This document shows, piece by piece, positions 12,110 to 23,079 of a stretch of 64,000 nucleotides of DNA. Position 1 is the stretch's first letter, and the number at the start of each line of letters is the position of its first letter. The notes beneath the pieces were generated by a model, which worked only from the letters and a program-made list of their open reading frames with translations, was not told where the DNA came from and did no database searches. A program made the position numbers and the translations under genes. The DNA comes from Camillea tinctor (lineage: Eukaryota > Ascomycota > Sordariomycetes > Xylariales > Xylariaceae), in the NCBI GenBank assembly GCA_022578605.1, contig MU394062.1, forward strand, positions 62,001-126,000. Direction: 5' to 3'.

Positions 12110-13086
12110 ATGCCTCCTTCTGTCACTCTCATTGTAAGGTATTCAAACAATATGGCGAGTCGTAATTCGCTAATCGGTGTCGTCTCCCCGCTATCTAGAA
12201 CAGACTCAAGGTCCAGCTGAAGCTATCGATTGCGCGACTGCGAATGGTCCAGCAGCGCGATGAAGCGATGGGTAAAACGCAAAGAAGAGCCATGGCTCAA
12301 CTGCTGGAGGCAGGCAAGGCCGATTCGGCTAGGATCCGCACGGAAAACATCATTCGATCCGATATCACTACCGAGCTCCACGAAATCCTCGAGCTATACT
12401 GCGAACTCCTCCTAGCTCGAGCTGGCTTACTGGAAAGCCCTACATGCGATCCTGGGCTGGAAGAAGCCGTAAAGAGTATCATCTATGCCGCCCCGAAGAC
12501 CGAGATCAAGGAGTTACAGCAAGTCCGGGCGCTGCTAGCCGAGAAGTTCGGCAAGGAATTTGTATTGGCTGCCATGGAGAATTCGGATGGCCGCGTCTCG
12601 GAGAAGGTCGTGAAGAAACTGAGTGTAACCCCACCAAGGGAAGAACTAGTCCAAGGCTACCTTGAGGAAATCGCAAGAGCATACGGCGTTGATTGGCCCA
12701 AGAGACCTAAGGAACTAGGAGAGGCGCCTGAATTCGTGGATGGCGATATCGATAATGATGAAAGCTCGGGCGGTGATCAAGGGCAAAAGGCTTCAGTAGG
12801 CGACCTACCTGCTGATAGCAAAGAGGCCAAGGAGAGGGAAGAGTTGAGCCATGCCACACCGCCGCGATCTATAGGGCAGGATCTTCCGCTTCATGTGAAT
12901 CCACCAAGCCCGTCCACCGACAACCCACGCCCCAAAGTCACACTGAATTCGATGGAGCTGAATTCAAACAAGAGGATGGTCGATGCCGGTATAGCGAAGA
13001 AGCCAGAAGATAAGAAGGGTGGCGCGGGAGGTGGTGTGCCAGACCTGAATGAATTGGCAGCACGCTTTGCTGCATTGAAACGGTGA
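12110..13086 (+). CDS. ist1: Ist1, ESCRT-III-associated regulator of vacuolar protein sorting
   Basis: Exon 1 is a 24-nt mini-exon (12110-12133, MPPSVTLI) followed by a 65-bp intron (GTAAGG ... CTAG). Exon 2 runs 12199-13086; the product is 303 aa. An alternative donor/acceptor pair 5 nt further in (GTATTC / ACAG) also keeps the frame, so residues 9-10 are uncertain. The Ist1 domain fills about residues 10-175: LKVQLKLSIARLRMVQQRDEA, RRAMAQLLEAGK, ARIRTENIIRSDITTELHEI and ELYCELLLARAGLLE are diagnostic. A charged, disordered linker follows. The extreme C-terminus DLNELAARFAALKR fits a MIM1 motif, which binds Vps4-type MIT domains. Ist1 acts on endosomal membranes, modulating Vps4 and ESCRT-III during multivesicular-body sorting. 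The ATG at 12244 (MVQQRDEA) is internal to the conserved domain and is not the start. Confidence 0.93.
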
Positions 13087-14406
13087 AGCTCTGGACGCAC
13101 GCACGAATAGAATACTGGGTATGTTTATCTACGGACTATGACTCTAAACTGGCGAATCGTTAAAATCTACCCTTCCCCCTTTCTTTTTTTTTAATTGGGC
13201 AAGGTGCCTATCAGATGATGAATCAGGGGTTTATGATAAGCAAACATAGAAGACGCTCTAAAACCGCTGCCCGGGTTATAAGTATCTACTAGGCTAAAAC
13301 ATATGATTACGAGGGTTCGAGACTTGTATCGACTCTTAGGATGTCTGCACCTCATCGGCTTGTTGCAGCAAAATTCGACATGTGATTGACACAGCACGGC
13401 AGAGGACTTACACTGACCGCCCTTGCTATGCTAAGGTACGTGTATGATCTAGATATGTAGATGATATTGTAACTCTCTTGATCTTATTGGAGAAACATCC
13501 ATTGGCCGATACAACAGCCCTGAAGGGCTATTAACCACAAGGGGTACATAAGGTTACATAAAGAAGTACATGTATGAGAAGAACCTTCCATAGTACCTTC
13601 CATAGTACCTTCCATAGTACCTTCCATACCTCCCTTACCCTCCCTCTTGCCTACCCCTTAAGTAAAGATAGATGTGTTCCTTCCCTCAGGAGGTAGTTGA
13701 CATTCGCTCTTACCTTCATGACTTCTTTTTTAGACTTAGTCATGGCCATGGGGTACCTATGTCGGTCTTCTATCTTGACAACTCCCGGCCCTCTGGATGT
13801 TTTTCTTCTGAAACCTTCAGTTCCACGTCGCTGTCCAAAGAAACATCCCCAACATCCCGAAGTTGCGTGCCCCCCAAATGATTCCATCTCGACATGATCC
13901 ATCTATTTTACCTCGACAACTCTGGACTGAGCAAAAATTGGAACAAAATAGTTTGTCAGGAGTTTCTTTGCCTAATTATTATTTTTTTTCCCCTTCCATT
14001 TTCCCCCTTTCCCTCGTCTTACCTAGGGTATGTACCCTTTTTTGGTTGAGAAGGCATTGTTGGTCCAAAGTCCCCAAGACCTGCACACCACTCACTTGTT
14101 CTTTCTTGCCTTCTAAATATATCAAAACATAAACCAGGTGAAAAGGTTCATCTTCTCGACTAGAGCCAGCCTACATGAGCCTCAAGACCCGCAGTCTGAA
14201 GTAATACAGAGCAAACGAATATTGACCGCTACCTCCTCTTATATACTTGCTGCATGGTTAATGGCCTGTTCTTCTGGTCACTCATCCTTCTTTAACGCCG
14301 ACATTAGCAATTTCGGTATTGACTGACTGGGCATCTTTACTTGGTGGTTTTGTTCCTCCTCTCCATCTGCTATAAAACCACATCAATATTGACCTTTGAT
14401 CCCATC
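13087..14406. other. Intergenic region, no gene seen
   Basis: 1.3 kb between ist1 and the zinc-knuckle gene, both on the plus strand. It holds a 12-bp tandem repeat (13584-13628) and pyrimidine-rich sequence at about 13980-14030 that may belong to the next promoter. Short open frames (13651-13902, 13863-14132) have no family features. Confidence 0.4.
13584..13628. repeat. 12-bp tandem repeat, about 3.7 copies
   Basis: The unit CCTTCCATAGTA is repeated three times exactly, plus a partial fourth copy. It is a minisatellite-like expansion between genes; no function is visible. Confidence 0.9.
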
Positions 14407-16348
14407 ATGGACCTCAGTTCTATCTTAGAGGTCCTTGGGATCAATGACCTAGGCAGCATGTCTTGCAATGACCTCAAAGACAAGATCAAGCAAGCCTCTT
14501 TGAACCAGGTGCCTCGACATGAAATTCTTGCGACGTTAATGGGATGGCTCCACGAGCAGATCAAGAAAGATGTCATAACCCAGGAACCCTCTACCCTGCA
14601 AGATTTTGTTCATTTGTTAACCGTGCCTGATGCTCTAGACATTATGCCTTTCAGTGAGTCTGAAATTGGCCTGGCCTTTGATGAATGGCAGATGAAAGAT
14701 TCCACACAAAACCCTGCAAACCGACGCAGGTACTCCATGGCAAGACTGGATCTTAATAACCTCCTTGAAAGGACCAAGTCAAGTTCCCAGCTGGAGAATA
14801 TTCTACATTCGTCAAACTCCCCAGGACAAGCAGAGGGCGGGGAACAACTAGCTCTTTCAGTAGAAACAACTCCATCTCCCTTTCTGTCCGAAATACAAAA
14901 CAAAGAGTCCAATGACTACGAGTTCAAAGTTGGAAAGAAGAAGACGGGTGCTAACGTGATTCCACTTGGAACAAGAAAGCCTTTGCGTACAGCCACCAAA
15001 CAGGATGTTATAGAGATTTTCGATGACGATGAACCTATTCAACAGCCAAATGGTCCTGCTTCGTGTTGTTCTGACATAGATGAAGTAACAATCACTCGTG
15101 AGACTATCCTACTGGATTCTCCACCACAGAAGATGGCGAAGAATGCAGAGCGAGGCAGATCCTTGAAGCATCGCCACAGCCAGAAACACCATACAGGCAA
15201 TGGTTCTGTGTTTTCTGCGCCGCCACCTGCGAACTATGTCTGCAAGCGTTGCTCTCAACCGGGTAAGTTAGCTTTTCGAATGCCCTCCAAGTATCTTTCC
15301 ACTAAAGTCTGCAATAGGACATTGGATTCAGCTCTGCCCAACGAATCTAGACCCTAGTTATGACAGACCGCCTGAGCCTAATTATCGATGTGAGCTATGC
15401 GGCCGAGTTGGTGATCATTTCGCGACCTTGTGCCCACGAAACGACAACGAAATATCCTTGACGAAAAAACGACAACGTATGGCTTCTGGGTCGGAAACTC
15501 CTCTCCGGGAGGATTACCACCAGCGGCGCTCTACAAGCCCCATGGGCAAGTACCACCGGGGTGGCCATGACATCTATAGACCAGATCGTAGCCCCCGAGC
15601 CAGGTACGATGGGTTCGATAGGCATGCCCGACGACCAGAGCGTGGGCGCGAAATTTCTCCTTATTCGGCACGAGCACGTCTCACGCGAGAGCAGGAGAAG
15701 GGCCGGGAACGAACGCTCAGAACGGCTTCACCCCGCCGTCCCATGCCTGATCACTATCGTCCGATATGTCGTTCTTCGTCCCCCTTACGTTGTCGTCAGG
15801 ACACGACATCCTCATCAGCTAGGATCCTGCGGCTAATGGCGGATCCGAACAAACCTCGCAATGGCGAAAGTCGTGAAGGCAGGCTTGCATACGACGATGA
15901 TATTGATATTTTTACGGAGCCTTCCCTTTCGCTTCGTGCTCCCGCACGGGGGAATTCACTGGAACTAACCGAGAGTATTTACAAGGGTGGTAGCACAAGA
16001 GAAACATCGCCCATTGCGGATGATGATTCTGATGATATCGAGAGAGCCAGAAGAGAAGCGGACGCTTTTCTTGACGCGCTGGGTATTGAGATCATGGCGT
16101 CTATGAAGCCGTATGCTACGGGCAACCCAATGAGCACAGACAAAGTTCAGAGGGATATGGACGGATGTGGTAACCTGTCCGACCCCGATGCTTCAATTTT
16201 TGAAAAGCCAGATGGACGTGAAATCCGACGCATCGAGGAATCTCCATTCCAGGAAGAGGCGATCAATATCTTTACTAACCGGGACAACCCTGTTGTACAT
16301 GGCAGAACTAACCGGAGGATGGCCTGCGAGACGATTGGTACTCCTTGA
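14407..16348 (+). CDS. Protein with two CCHC-type zinc knuckles and an Arg/Ser-rich tail
   Basis: Exon 1 14407-15262, intron 55 bp (GTAAGT ... ATAG), exon 2 15318-16348; 628 aa. The intron falls inside the first zinc knuckle and splicing restores CKRCSQPGHWIQLC (CX2CX4HX4C, about residues 279-292). A second knuckle follows about 26 residues later, CELCGRVGDHFATLC, with one extra residue before the histidine (CX2CX5HX4C). The N-terminal third (residues 1-110) is a helical-looking domain I do not recognise. The C-terminal half is rich in Arg, Ser, Pro and charged residues, with many RS/RSP pairs, as in nuclear RNA-binding proteins. A role in binding single-stranded RNA is inferred from the knuckles; there is no DWNN or RING domain, so it is not Mpe1. 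The start is the ATG beginning MDLSSILEVLG; the open frame reaches further upstream without an ATG. Confidence 0.82.
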
Positions 16349-17311
16349 GATCCCTGAGCAACCTCCAGCGGTATCCCCAACTCAGAGACAACTAAGTCTA
16401 TTTCCTATACGCCAAAGGCTTATCTCTGGTGACGATTCAAATAACGCTGAGAACTGGGAATATCTCAAAGTTGAAGGTTAGCACACAGATGGCACTCGTG
16501 GCTAGACTTTCTCATCTCCCTAGGGATCTGACTGCTCGGATGGGATGACTGTTATTTATCATTGTACGATACCCAAGAGGAAGATTTATGTATCTAATAC
16601 CAGTACCGGTTGCAAAAGTTACATCTGGACCCCCCTCTGAATCGGTATTTACTTTAGGACATAGACAACATTAAAGGGCGAGGCTTATTTCTCTGTTTTA
16701 GAATAGGCAAGGTGGTTGCCTATCTACCATAGGCCATCCAGCCGTGAAAGGGGATATCTGATTTGATACAGGAGTACTTCCACAGGGGAGAAAGATTTGC
16801 CAATGGTTACGCGATAATGGAAATCGCAATAGTTCCCTTTCGCCAATAAACGAATTATTCCTACTAAAACCAGCAGGTCTATATTTTCCAATGTGACGAG
16901 AGCACTAAGGGGATGGGAGAAAAGGCTGTCGTCTTCTTTTGCCTTGAAATCGGAGAACTCCATACGCCATCGCCGTGAAATGCCAGTTATTCACAAACCT
17001 GATCCGCTACTTCCGATTGTTCGTAATGCCGCCTGACCACCCTTATGTTTTACGAATGCTCATTTTCGAACAGCCTCCCCCCAGCTTCCTCCACGTAAGG
17101 AGACTCACATACCCTACTCCATACGTATCTATCGTTCTTATCTCGTGTTTCTGCTATTGACTAGGTCTGATCAACCTTCGTTCGTGCCCTTCAGTGTCTA
17201 GTCCCATTGAAACCTAGCTCGAAGAAAGAGAGAATTTCCCTCCTTCTTCCTCGATTCCTTTCTTCCAAGGTATTTCTTCCCTCGTGTGTATAAAAAAACT
17301 CTTTTATTTAT
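16349..17311. other. Convergent intergenic region, no gene seen
   Basis: About 960 bp between two converging genes, presumably their 3' UTRs. A plus-strand open frame at 16167-16481 overlaps the knuckle gene in another frame and is a shadow. Nothing else is recognised. Confidence 0.4.
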
Positions 17312-17990
17312 CTACTCAAGCTTGTCGAGGTGCTCGAGGCGGGTGAGGACGACCTGCTTGGAGGTCTCCTCGATCTCGCCGGCGAGGAAGACCTCGTCGA
17401 GGATGGCGTAGACCTTGTAGAAGTTGAAGACGAGGTCGAGCTCGCAGACGTTGCCGAAGAAGGCGTCGAGGACCTCGACGAAAAAGTGGATGGCCTCGAG
17501 GTAGGCGAGCTCGTTGTCGTTGGTGTCGACGCAGGCGCAGAAGAAAAGCCCCGCGTACCGCCGGTACACGATCTTGTGGTTCCGGAACTCGACGAAGTTA
17601 CTCTGGTACTTTTGGTCGCGCGGCGCGACGAGGCGGTGCACCTGGGATCGGGGAAGAGGGGGTCAGTTTGGGGAGGGATGGCTAAGGGTTTGGAGGGAGA
17701 GGCGCCGCGCGCACGTGCGGTTCTGGGTGCAGAGGGAGGATGGGGAGGGTTCTGCTTTTCGGGGGTGTGGATTACGTACCTCGCCCTTGAGCCGGACCTT
17801 CTCGTCGTCGCTGTAGGGGACGTACCACTTTGCGAGCCGCGTCTTGCCTCTGTGAAAGAAGAAAAGGGGGAAAAGGTTAGTATAGTATATATGCGCGGCG
17901 CATTGAGCTTCCCCATGGTTTCCGGGAGTAGGTTTGACGGGTAGGTATAAAGACTTACTGGCGGTTCTGTATTAGTATAAATGACAACAT
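17312..17990 (-). CDS. aps2: AP-2 clathrin adaptor complex, sigma (small) subunit
   Basis: Three minus-strand exons: 17990-17959, 17849-17780 and 17641-17312 (introns 109 and 138 bp); 143 aa, the usual AP-2 sigma length. The protein begins [19 protein letters not shown], the near-invariant sigma N-terminus. It continues with [60 protein letters not shown] and [20 protein letters not shown]. The whole chain is one longin-like sigma fold. Within AP-2 at the plasma membrane it helps recognise dileucine cargo signals during clathrin-mediated endocytosis. Choice of AP-2 over AP-1 rests on length and the [19 protein letters not shown] run. Exon 2 is only 70 nt. The large plus-strand open frame over the same bases (17330-17944) is an antisense shadow produced by high third-position GC. 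Confidence 0.96.
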
Positions 17991-19269
17991 CTTGGGTTTT
18001 CGGTTCTTTCGGTTATATTGGCTCTATGCTGACGCCAATTCGGAATTGCCAATGGTTCTGCGCTGCGTTCATCGACGGCGACAAGAGGCAGAGGGAGAAG
18101 GTGGAAATCATTGATGATGTTAGAAAGCAAGCAACCTTTCCATGTTAGCTCCAGGGGTCCCGCGGCGCTAACGGATTAGATGGAAGATGGGATATGTACA
18201 TATGTATCCCAATGCAATGTATACCGTGTGAATGTCACACAGATTAATACGGTGTTTCCATTTCCATACTTTCGCTTTAGGTTAGGGGAGATATCACTTA
18301 TACCGATACTATCACTATCCATTTGAACCTATTTTCTAACCTAGAAGCGTTTTTATATGGTCAAGAAAACTATACCCGAGACTTAAAAGGGACATGAATA
18401 GTTTATGCGAAATCTCAAGTATTGAGCTGCTATAGGTATGTTTTATAATGGTTTCTTTTACACTACCCTGGGGAAGCCTTCAAGCATACCAACCTAACAT
18501 GCTCTTCTATTGCATTGTGTTGTAGGTAGCTCTCTAGCAATAGCATGTGAAATCGGATTGAAAAAAAGACTGTGTACATAAGTACCTACCCACCTAACCT
18601 GGTACCCTGACTTACAACCAGGTAGGTCAATTACATGATGTAAGTGTTTTGTGGTGTACTCCGTAGATGTAAGTACATTACTTAATACTTACAAGAATGT
18701 ATTATACACACGTACAATACCTTTGTAGGTACAACATGCATCCGGTATGTTCAGGTATATAGCAGTACAGTATATGTAGTACAAAGTAGACACGCTAAAA
18801 AGAGGTGTTGAAATAGAGCACGGGCCATTTTCCTTACCTCAGACATTGTCCGCCAATTCTCAATCATCAAACATTATTTGGAAAGATTCATTCATCAATT
18901 TGTTGAACTTGATTCTGTTTATTCTGTGTGTTTCTTCTTCTTCTTATTCTTCTCGTAGTCCTCATTATAATTCCCAGTTGAAACCCATCACTAAATAGTT
19001 ATTTACGACTCAAAAGATTACATCAAACTCAGAGAGGGTGTTGTCCACCAGTGCAACAAATAAGAAGGGGAAGTTGGGCAGAGAAGGGCAAAGAAGAGAG
19101 GAACGCGGTTCAGTTCGCGACTGGATTTGGTTGTCTCAAAGGCGGTTTGGCGTTGCTGTTGCTGGATTTTAACTCCAACGCCAACGCCAACATCGACGCC
19201 AAATAACGGTCTGCCAGTGCTTTGCGCCAACCTTGTCACGCTTTGTTGAACTCATCAGTCTGCTAGACC
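17991..19269. promoter_or_regulatory. Divergent promoter region between aps2 and clr2
   Basis: About 1.28 kb between divergent starts. It includes AGGTAGGT/ACCTACC motifs (about 18580-18630), a TTCTTCTTC tract (18931-18955) and AT-rich sequence. The minus-strand open frame at 19018-19239 has no family feature. No RNA gene is seen. Confidence 0.4.
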
Positions 19270-21145
19270 ATGGCGAATCGCAAAGACTCCAAGCCCAGTG
19301 CCACCAATGGCCAAATTCAAGAATTCCCAGAGCATCCCTTTCGCATACTCGCCAGTGACGGTCAACCCTGGGAGGATAGCAAGATCAACAGGCACCATGA
19401 ACGTCTTCCTGACCAAGACCCCAGATATGATCAGTGGAAAGACAAGCTCGGTAGTATGCTTGGACGCCAGCTCTTCCCGAAAGATGGTGAGTGGCAATTC
19501 TACTAGCCCACCTCGAGAAAGACTCGTTCTAATTAGCTCCAGAACGCATATTCTACTTAGAGAGTCTTCCATCAAACTACCATCTTCGAGTCAAGGTTAA
19601 TGGCAAAGGTAAGTTGAAAGCACGTTTCCTTAAACCTTGCTTGCTTAAGCTGAAACGTCTACAGATGGCCGCCAGGATTTGTATCTATATGGATATCCCG
19701 GCGATAAGGGCTCGGTTGCCAAAAGTTACAGGTCTCCGGCCGATTTCTTTCCTCATCTCCTATGGTTATCACGAGGAGGTGAGCGAAAGAGGGAAGACTG
19801 CTCTTGCAGCCTCTGTAACCCATCTGGAAAGCCTCGGTCCATGTTAATGCCCATGTCTGATACATCTGCGCCTGCGCTCCCAGCGGCAGCCATAGCAGGT
19901 CCTACCACGGTAATGCACAATTCCCCAAAGACCTCGGTGAAAGATATTACATCTGCTGTGCCTCATCCTCCACCTCCTCCTTCTCTTCCCAAGACGAAAG
20001 CAACCACTCCTGCTCCTCCCAAGGCGCCTCCGCAACCAGCTACGAATCCTCCCCCGACGAATGGCACGCCTGTTCCCCTACCTGTACCCCCATCCACGGC
20101 TTCCGAACCTAAGAACCCAGTACCGGCGGCTGTAACTACGGCTCCTAGTGTTTCACAGACCCCATCACGATCACCGCCTCATACTGATACTATCTTTAGG
20201 GGTGGAGAGGTCGTATGGTATAAGAATAATCACGCTTGGCGTCTTGGGATCATTATTAGTGTTCCTATCATGGCACCTGTTCAGTATACCCTTGTGCCTC
20301 TGGCGCACAACAAATTTCATGTGGAATGCGTCGAAAAGCCTGAGACGGATATGCGGCCATTCCTGGCATTCAGTGTGCCGCAGTTGAATAAATCAATAAG
20401 CGAGCTTAATGGCCGGCCTATGGCGAATATTGACTGGGAAACCCTTCAAGTACAGCTCACCCAGAACGATCCACAGAGAAAGGAGATGCTGGCTTTAGAA
20501 GCATCGAAACTAGCTGCTACCTTAATTGATCATTCATACTCGACCTTCAACCCGATCGGGCAATTGGGCGCCGATGCCGAAGTATTCGGTGGTGTGTTTT
20601 TAGGAGCCGAGAAGGTTTGTATTGGTGAAGCAGTTCGCCTTCTTCTACCCCCTGAAGAACAAAATTCGCAATGGAGTACTTCTGTGCCAGTTGTTATGGT
20701 GATAAAGCAGATTTGGGTTAAATCTCATGACGAGATACTATTGTTTTCTGGCGACGTATGGCGGCTTCAGGAATTGGACCTTCAGCAACCTGTTCCTGGT
20801 CACCAACACCTACCCATCGCAATGCAGCAAGAGAAGTTGTTTCGCGATGAAGTCTTACGGCCGCGTGGTCTGCGCGTAGATTGGGTCCTGGTTGCTGGAA
20901 ATGTAACCAAAGAGCAGCAAGCTGTACGAGGACGATTCTACGAGACGAACAAACTCGCACCGATTCTGAATCCAGAAACTTTCCAGCATTTTCTGGCGCA
21001 GGGCGCAGTTGCAGATCTCCAATCGCTTCTCAATAACCGTGGCGACTCTAATGGGCCATACGTAGGCCGAAAAGTAGACAGGGCTGCAACCGTTGCAGGA
21101 GCTATTCCAGATGAGTTTCTTTCATCTGTCGCCCATACCTCATGA
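19270..21145 (+). CDS. clr2: Clr2-like transcription-silencing protein (SHREC subunit family)
   Basis: Three exons: 19270-19486, 19543-19608 and 19665-21145, with two 56-bp introns; 587 aa. The N-terminal Clr2 domain (about residues 20-150) has its typical ending: LYLYGYPGDKG, then YRSPADFFPHLLWL and the cysteine cluster CSCSLC. A proline-rich, low-complexity linker occupies about residues 175-265. The second Clr2 domain starts at IFRGGEVVWYKNNHAWRLG (about 270) and runs to the end. In fission yeast Clr2 belongs to SHREC (Clr1-Clr2-Clr3-Mit1), which deacetylates and remodels heterochromatic nucleosomes; the same nuclear silencing role is inferred here. The start is supported by the ACCATGG context. 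Conserved sequence spans all three exons, so the splicing is well supported. No truncation was seen. Confidence 0.88.
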
Positions 21146-22842
21146 GCCATCATGAGCTATGCCCGCATTTAAGTAGTCTGCGTTTGAGTTTATATTCATG
21201 CTTTGATGGCACGCCAATTCCTCCCTAGTCCCCCCTGATTGGGAAATACTTGCCCTGAAGCGCTAGTTTCTTTTCAAAAAATACCATTCGAAGAAAAAGT
21301 CTAAACCTTAACAATAGGGATTTACGTTGTTAGGTCCTCTTTATGCTCATATTTTAGTGCATTCGAATAAAAGTACGACATACATCGTATCATACCTCAC
21401 ATCAGGCTCCCCCAAGGCAATACTATCGCCCTGTAAAAGCTTAGGGGGGAAAGCACGTTCATCTCGAAATGAACTAGCTTGCAAAGTATTTAGCATAGAA
21501 GACTACAGTTTTGATATCATGATGGTTAGATCGTGTTTTCTATCTCTATCCCTTGATCGTCAACATATCCTTGAGAAGAAGGGTTCAGATGTTTTCAGTC
21601 ATGAATTTGACAGCCAAAACCATGGTCCCACGCCTGTACAAAGGGCGATTAAATATCTATATAGAAACCAAAATAAAGCCTTGCCATTGGTTTGAATGCC
21701 CCCGTCTATGAATGCACCCGTCTAGGATAATACCTATTAATCCGGGTTTACGATTGATGATATTATATAATCCTATTCACATTTACATACTATATCGGTA
21801 CCCTGGGATCAACAGAGACTAGTGCCCAAATCTTATGATTGTATCAATATGGTGTTATTTCTGAGTCACTCTAAGTTGGAGTCATTAAGACATCCAATAT
21901 TGTTACCAGGCTCTTGGATCCTGTATGTCTTAGTATCATAGCCTCGTGATAGTGTGACGAACCGGCCAACACATACGCACCAGAGTTTCCCAACACATCC
22001 TCACCGAGACGATACTATGCAGGAAAACAATAGCATGCATATGCACAGAGGTATCTGGGTATACACGTTTGTTGTGTCCACGCACGCATATATATCTGCA
22101 TGTCTTGGAGACGAAAAATCGCCTGGGTCACGTAGCCACAGCCATAACTACTACCTCGTATATGCCATACTGACTAAGGAAGAACCCTTTTATTAACCGG
22201 CTTAGGACGAGTGATATGCTGGCTCGGCTCTGATCCGGGTAAGTTTTGCGGTCACTTGACTACCTGCATTGTGTCTGATAACGGCGTTCTACAAAATAAA
22301 AAGGAAAGAAAAAGAAATTGGAAAAAGGAAAACGCCCGAGACATATTTATTCCCTGACGTGGCCCAGCCACGGTCACACCACACATACACACGTATAAGA
22401 TGAGATGAGCTGCATGCCGTGAGGCTGAGAGACAAGAAATGAGGGGTCAGAACCGCCCCGTCGGTCCCGGGAACCATCTGTAGTATGATGTGATTTTTTT
22501 TTACCGGAGTCCGCTAGCTTGCCGGCACAGGTAGGGATGACCCTAACCTATCTACTCACCTACCGACTATTGCATGTACCCCTTCTCTCTGCATGTCTCG
22601 GCCCCTCACTCATGCCAAAATGTACCTACGCGTGGACAATAATAGTGCGTACTTACCAAATAGAGAAGACAAGAGAATTAGGGGATATCATAAAGCAGGT
22701 CTATCAGGAATGATTATAGAAGCAAAAAAACAAGAATCTTAGATGCTTACAACCTATAGTAATACCGATAGCCTATCTCACTACCAGATACGTGGGAGCA
22801 GGAGGAGGGGCGGCTTCATTCTTACCTCAGCCTCTTAGGAAA
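21146..22842. other. Gene-free stretch downstream of clr2
   Basis: 1.7 kb with no convincing gene. The 122-codon open frame at 21327 starts at a non-ATG codon and shows no family features. The sequence is of mixed composition, with AT-rich parts near 21720-21800. Confidence 0.4.
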
Positions 22843-23039
22843 AGGGGGGGGGGGGGGGGGGGGGGGGGTGCGGGGCGGGGGGGGGGGGGGGGTTGGGCGG
22901 GGGGGGGGGGGGAGGGGGATGCACAAGGCGGGGGTGTGGGGGAACAGACTCNNNNNNNNNNCGGGGCCCGGGGCCCCCCCCGCCCCCCCCGCCCGCGCCC
23001 CCGCCCGCCGCCCCCCCCCCCCCCGCCCCGCCGCCCCCG

Positions 23040-23079
<40 letters not shown>
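22843..23079. other. Scaffold gap (10 N) between poly-G and poly-C tracts; probable assembly artefact
   Basis: A G-homopolymer tract with scattered T/A/C (from 22843) runs to exactly ten N at 22952-22961. It is followed by a C-homopolymer tract to 23079. The right flank is the reverse complement type of the left flank, as expected when both contig ends terminate in spurious poly-G reads. Any glycine- or proline-rich open frame across it is not a gene. Confidence 0.85.

Noticed and set aside
13311..13323. B-box-like GGGTTCGAGAC
   Set aside because: No A-box or tRNA fold upstream at the right distance.
17330..17944. 204-codon plus-strand open frame
   Set aside because: Antisense of the aps2 exons and introns; composed of acidic repeats from the GC-rich complementary strand, while the minus strand encodes a clear AP-2 sigma.
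21327..21695. 122-codon open frame downstream of clr2
   Set aside because: Begins at a non-ATG codon in a probable 3' UTR, with no family features.
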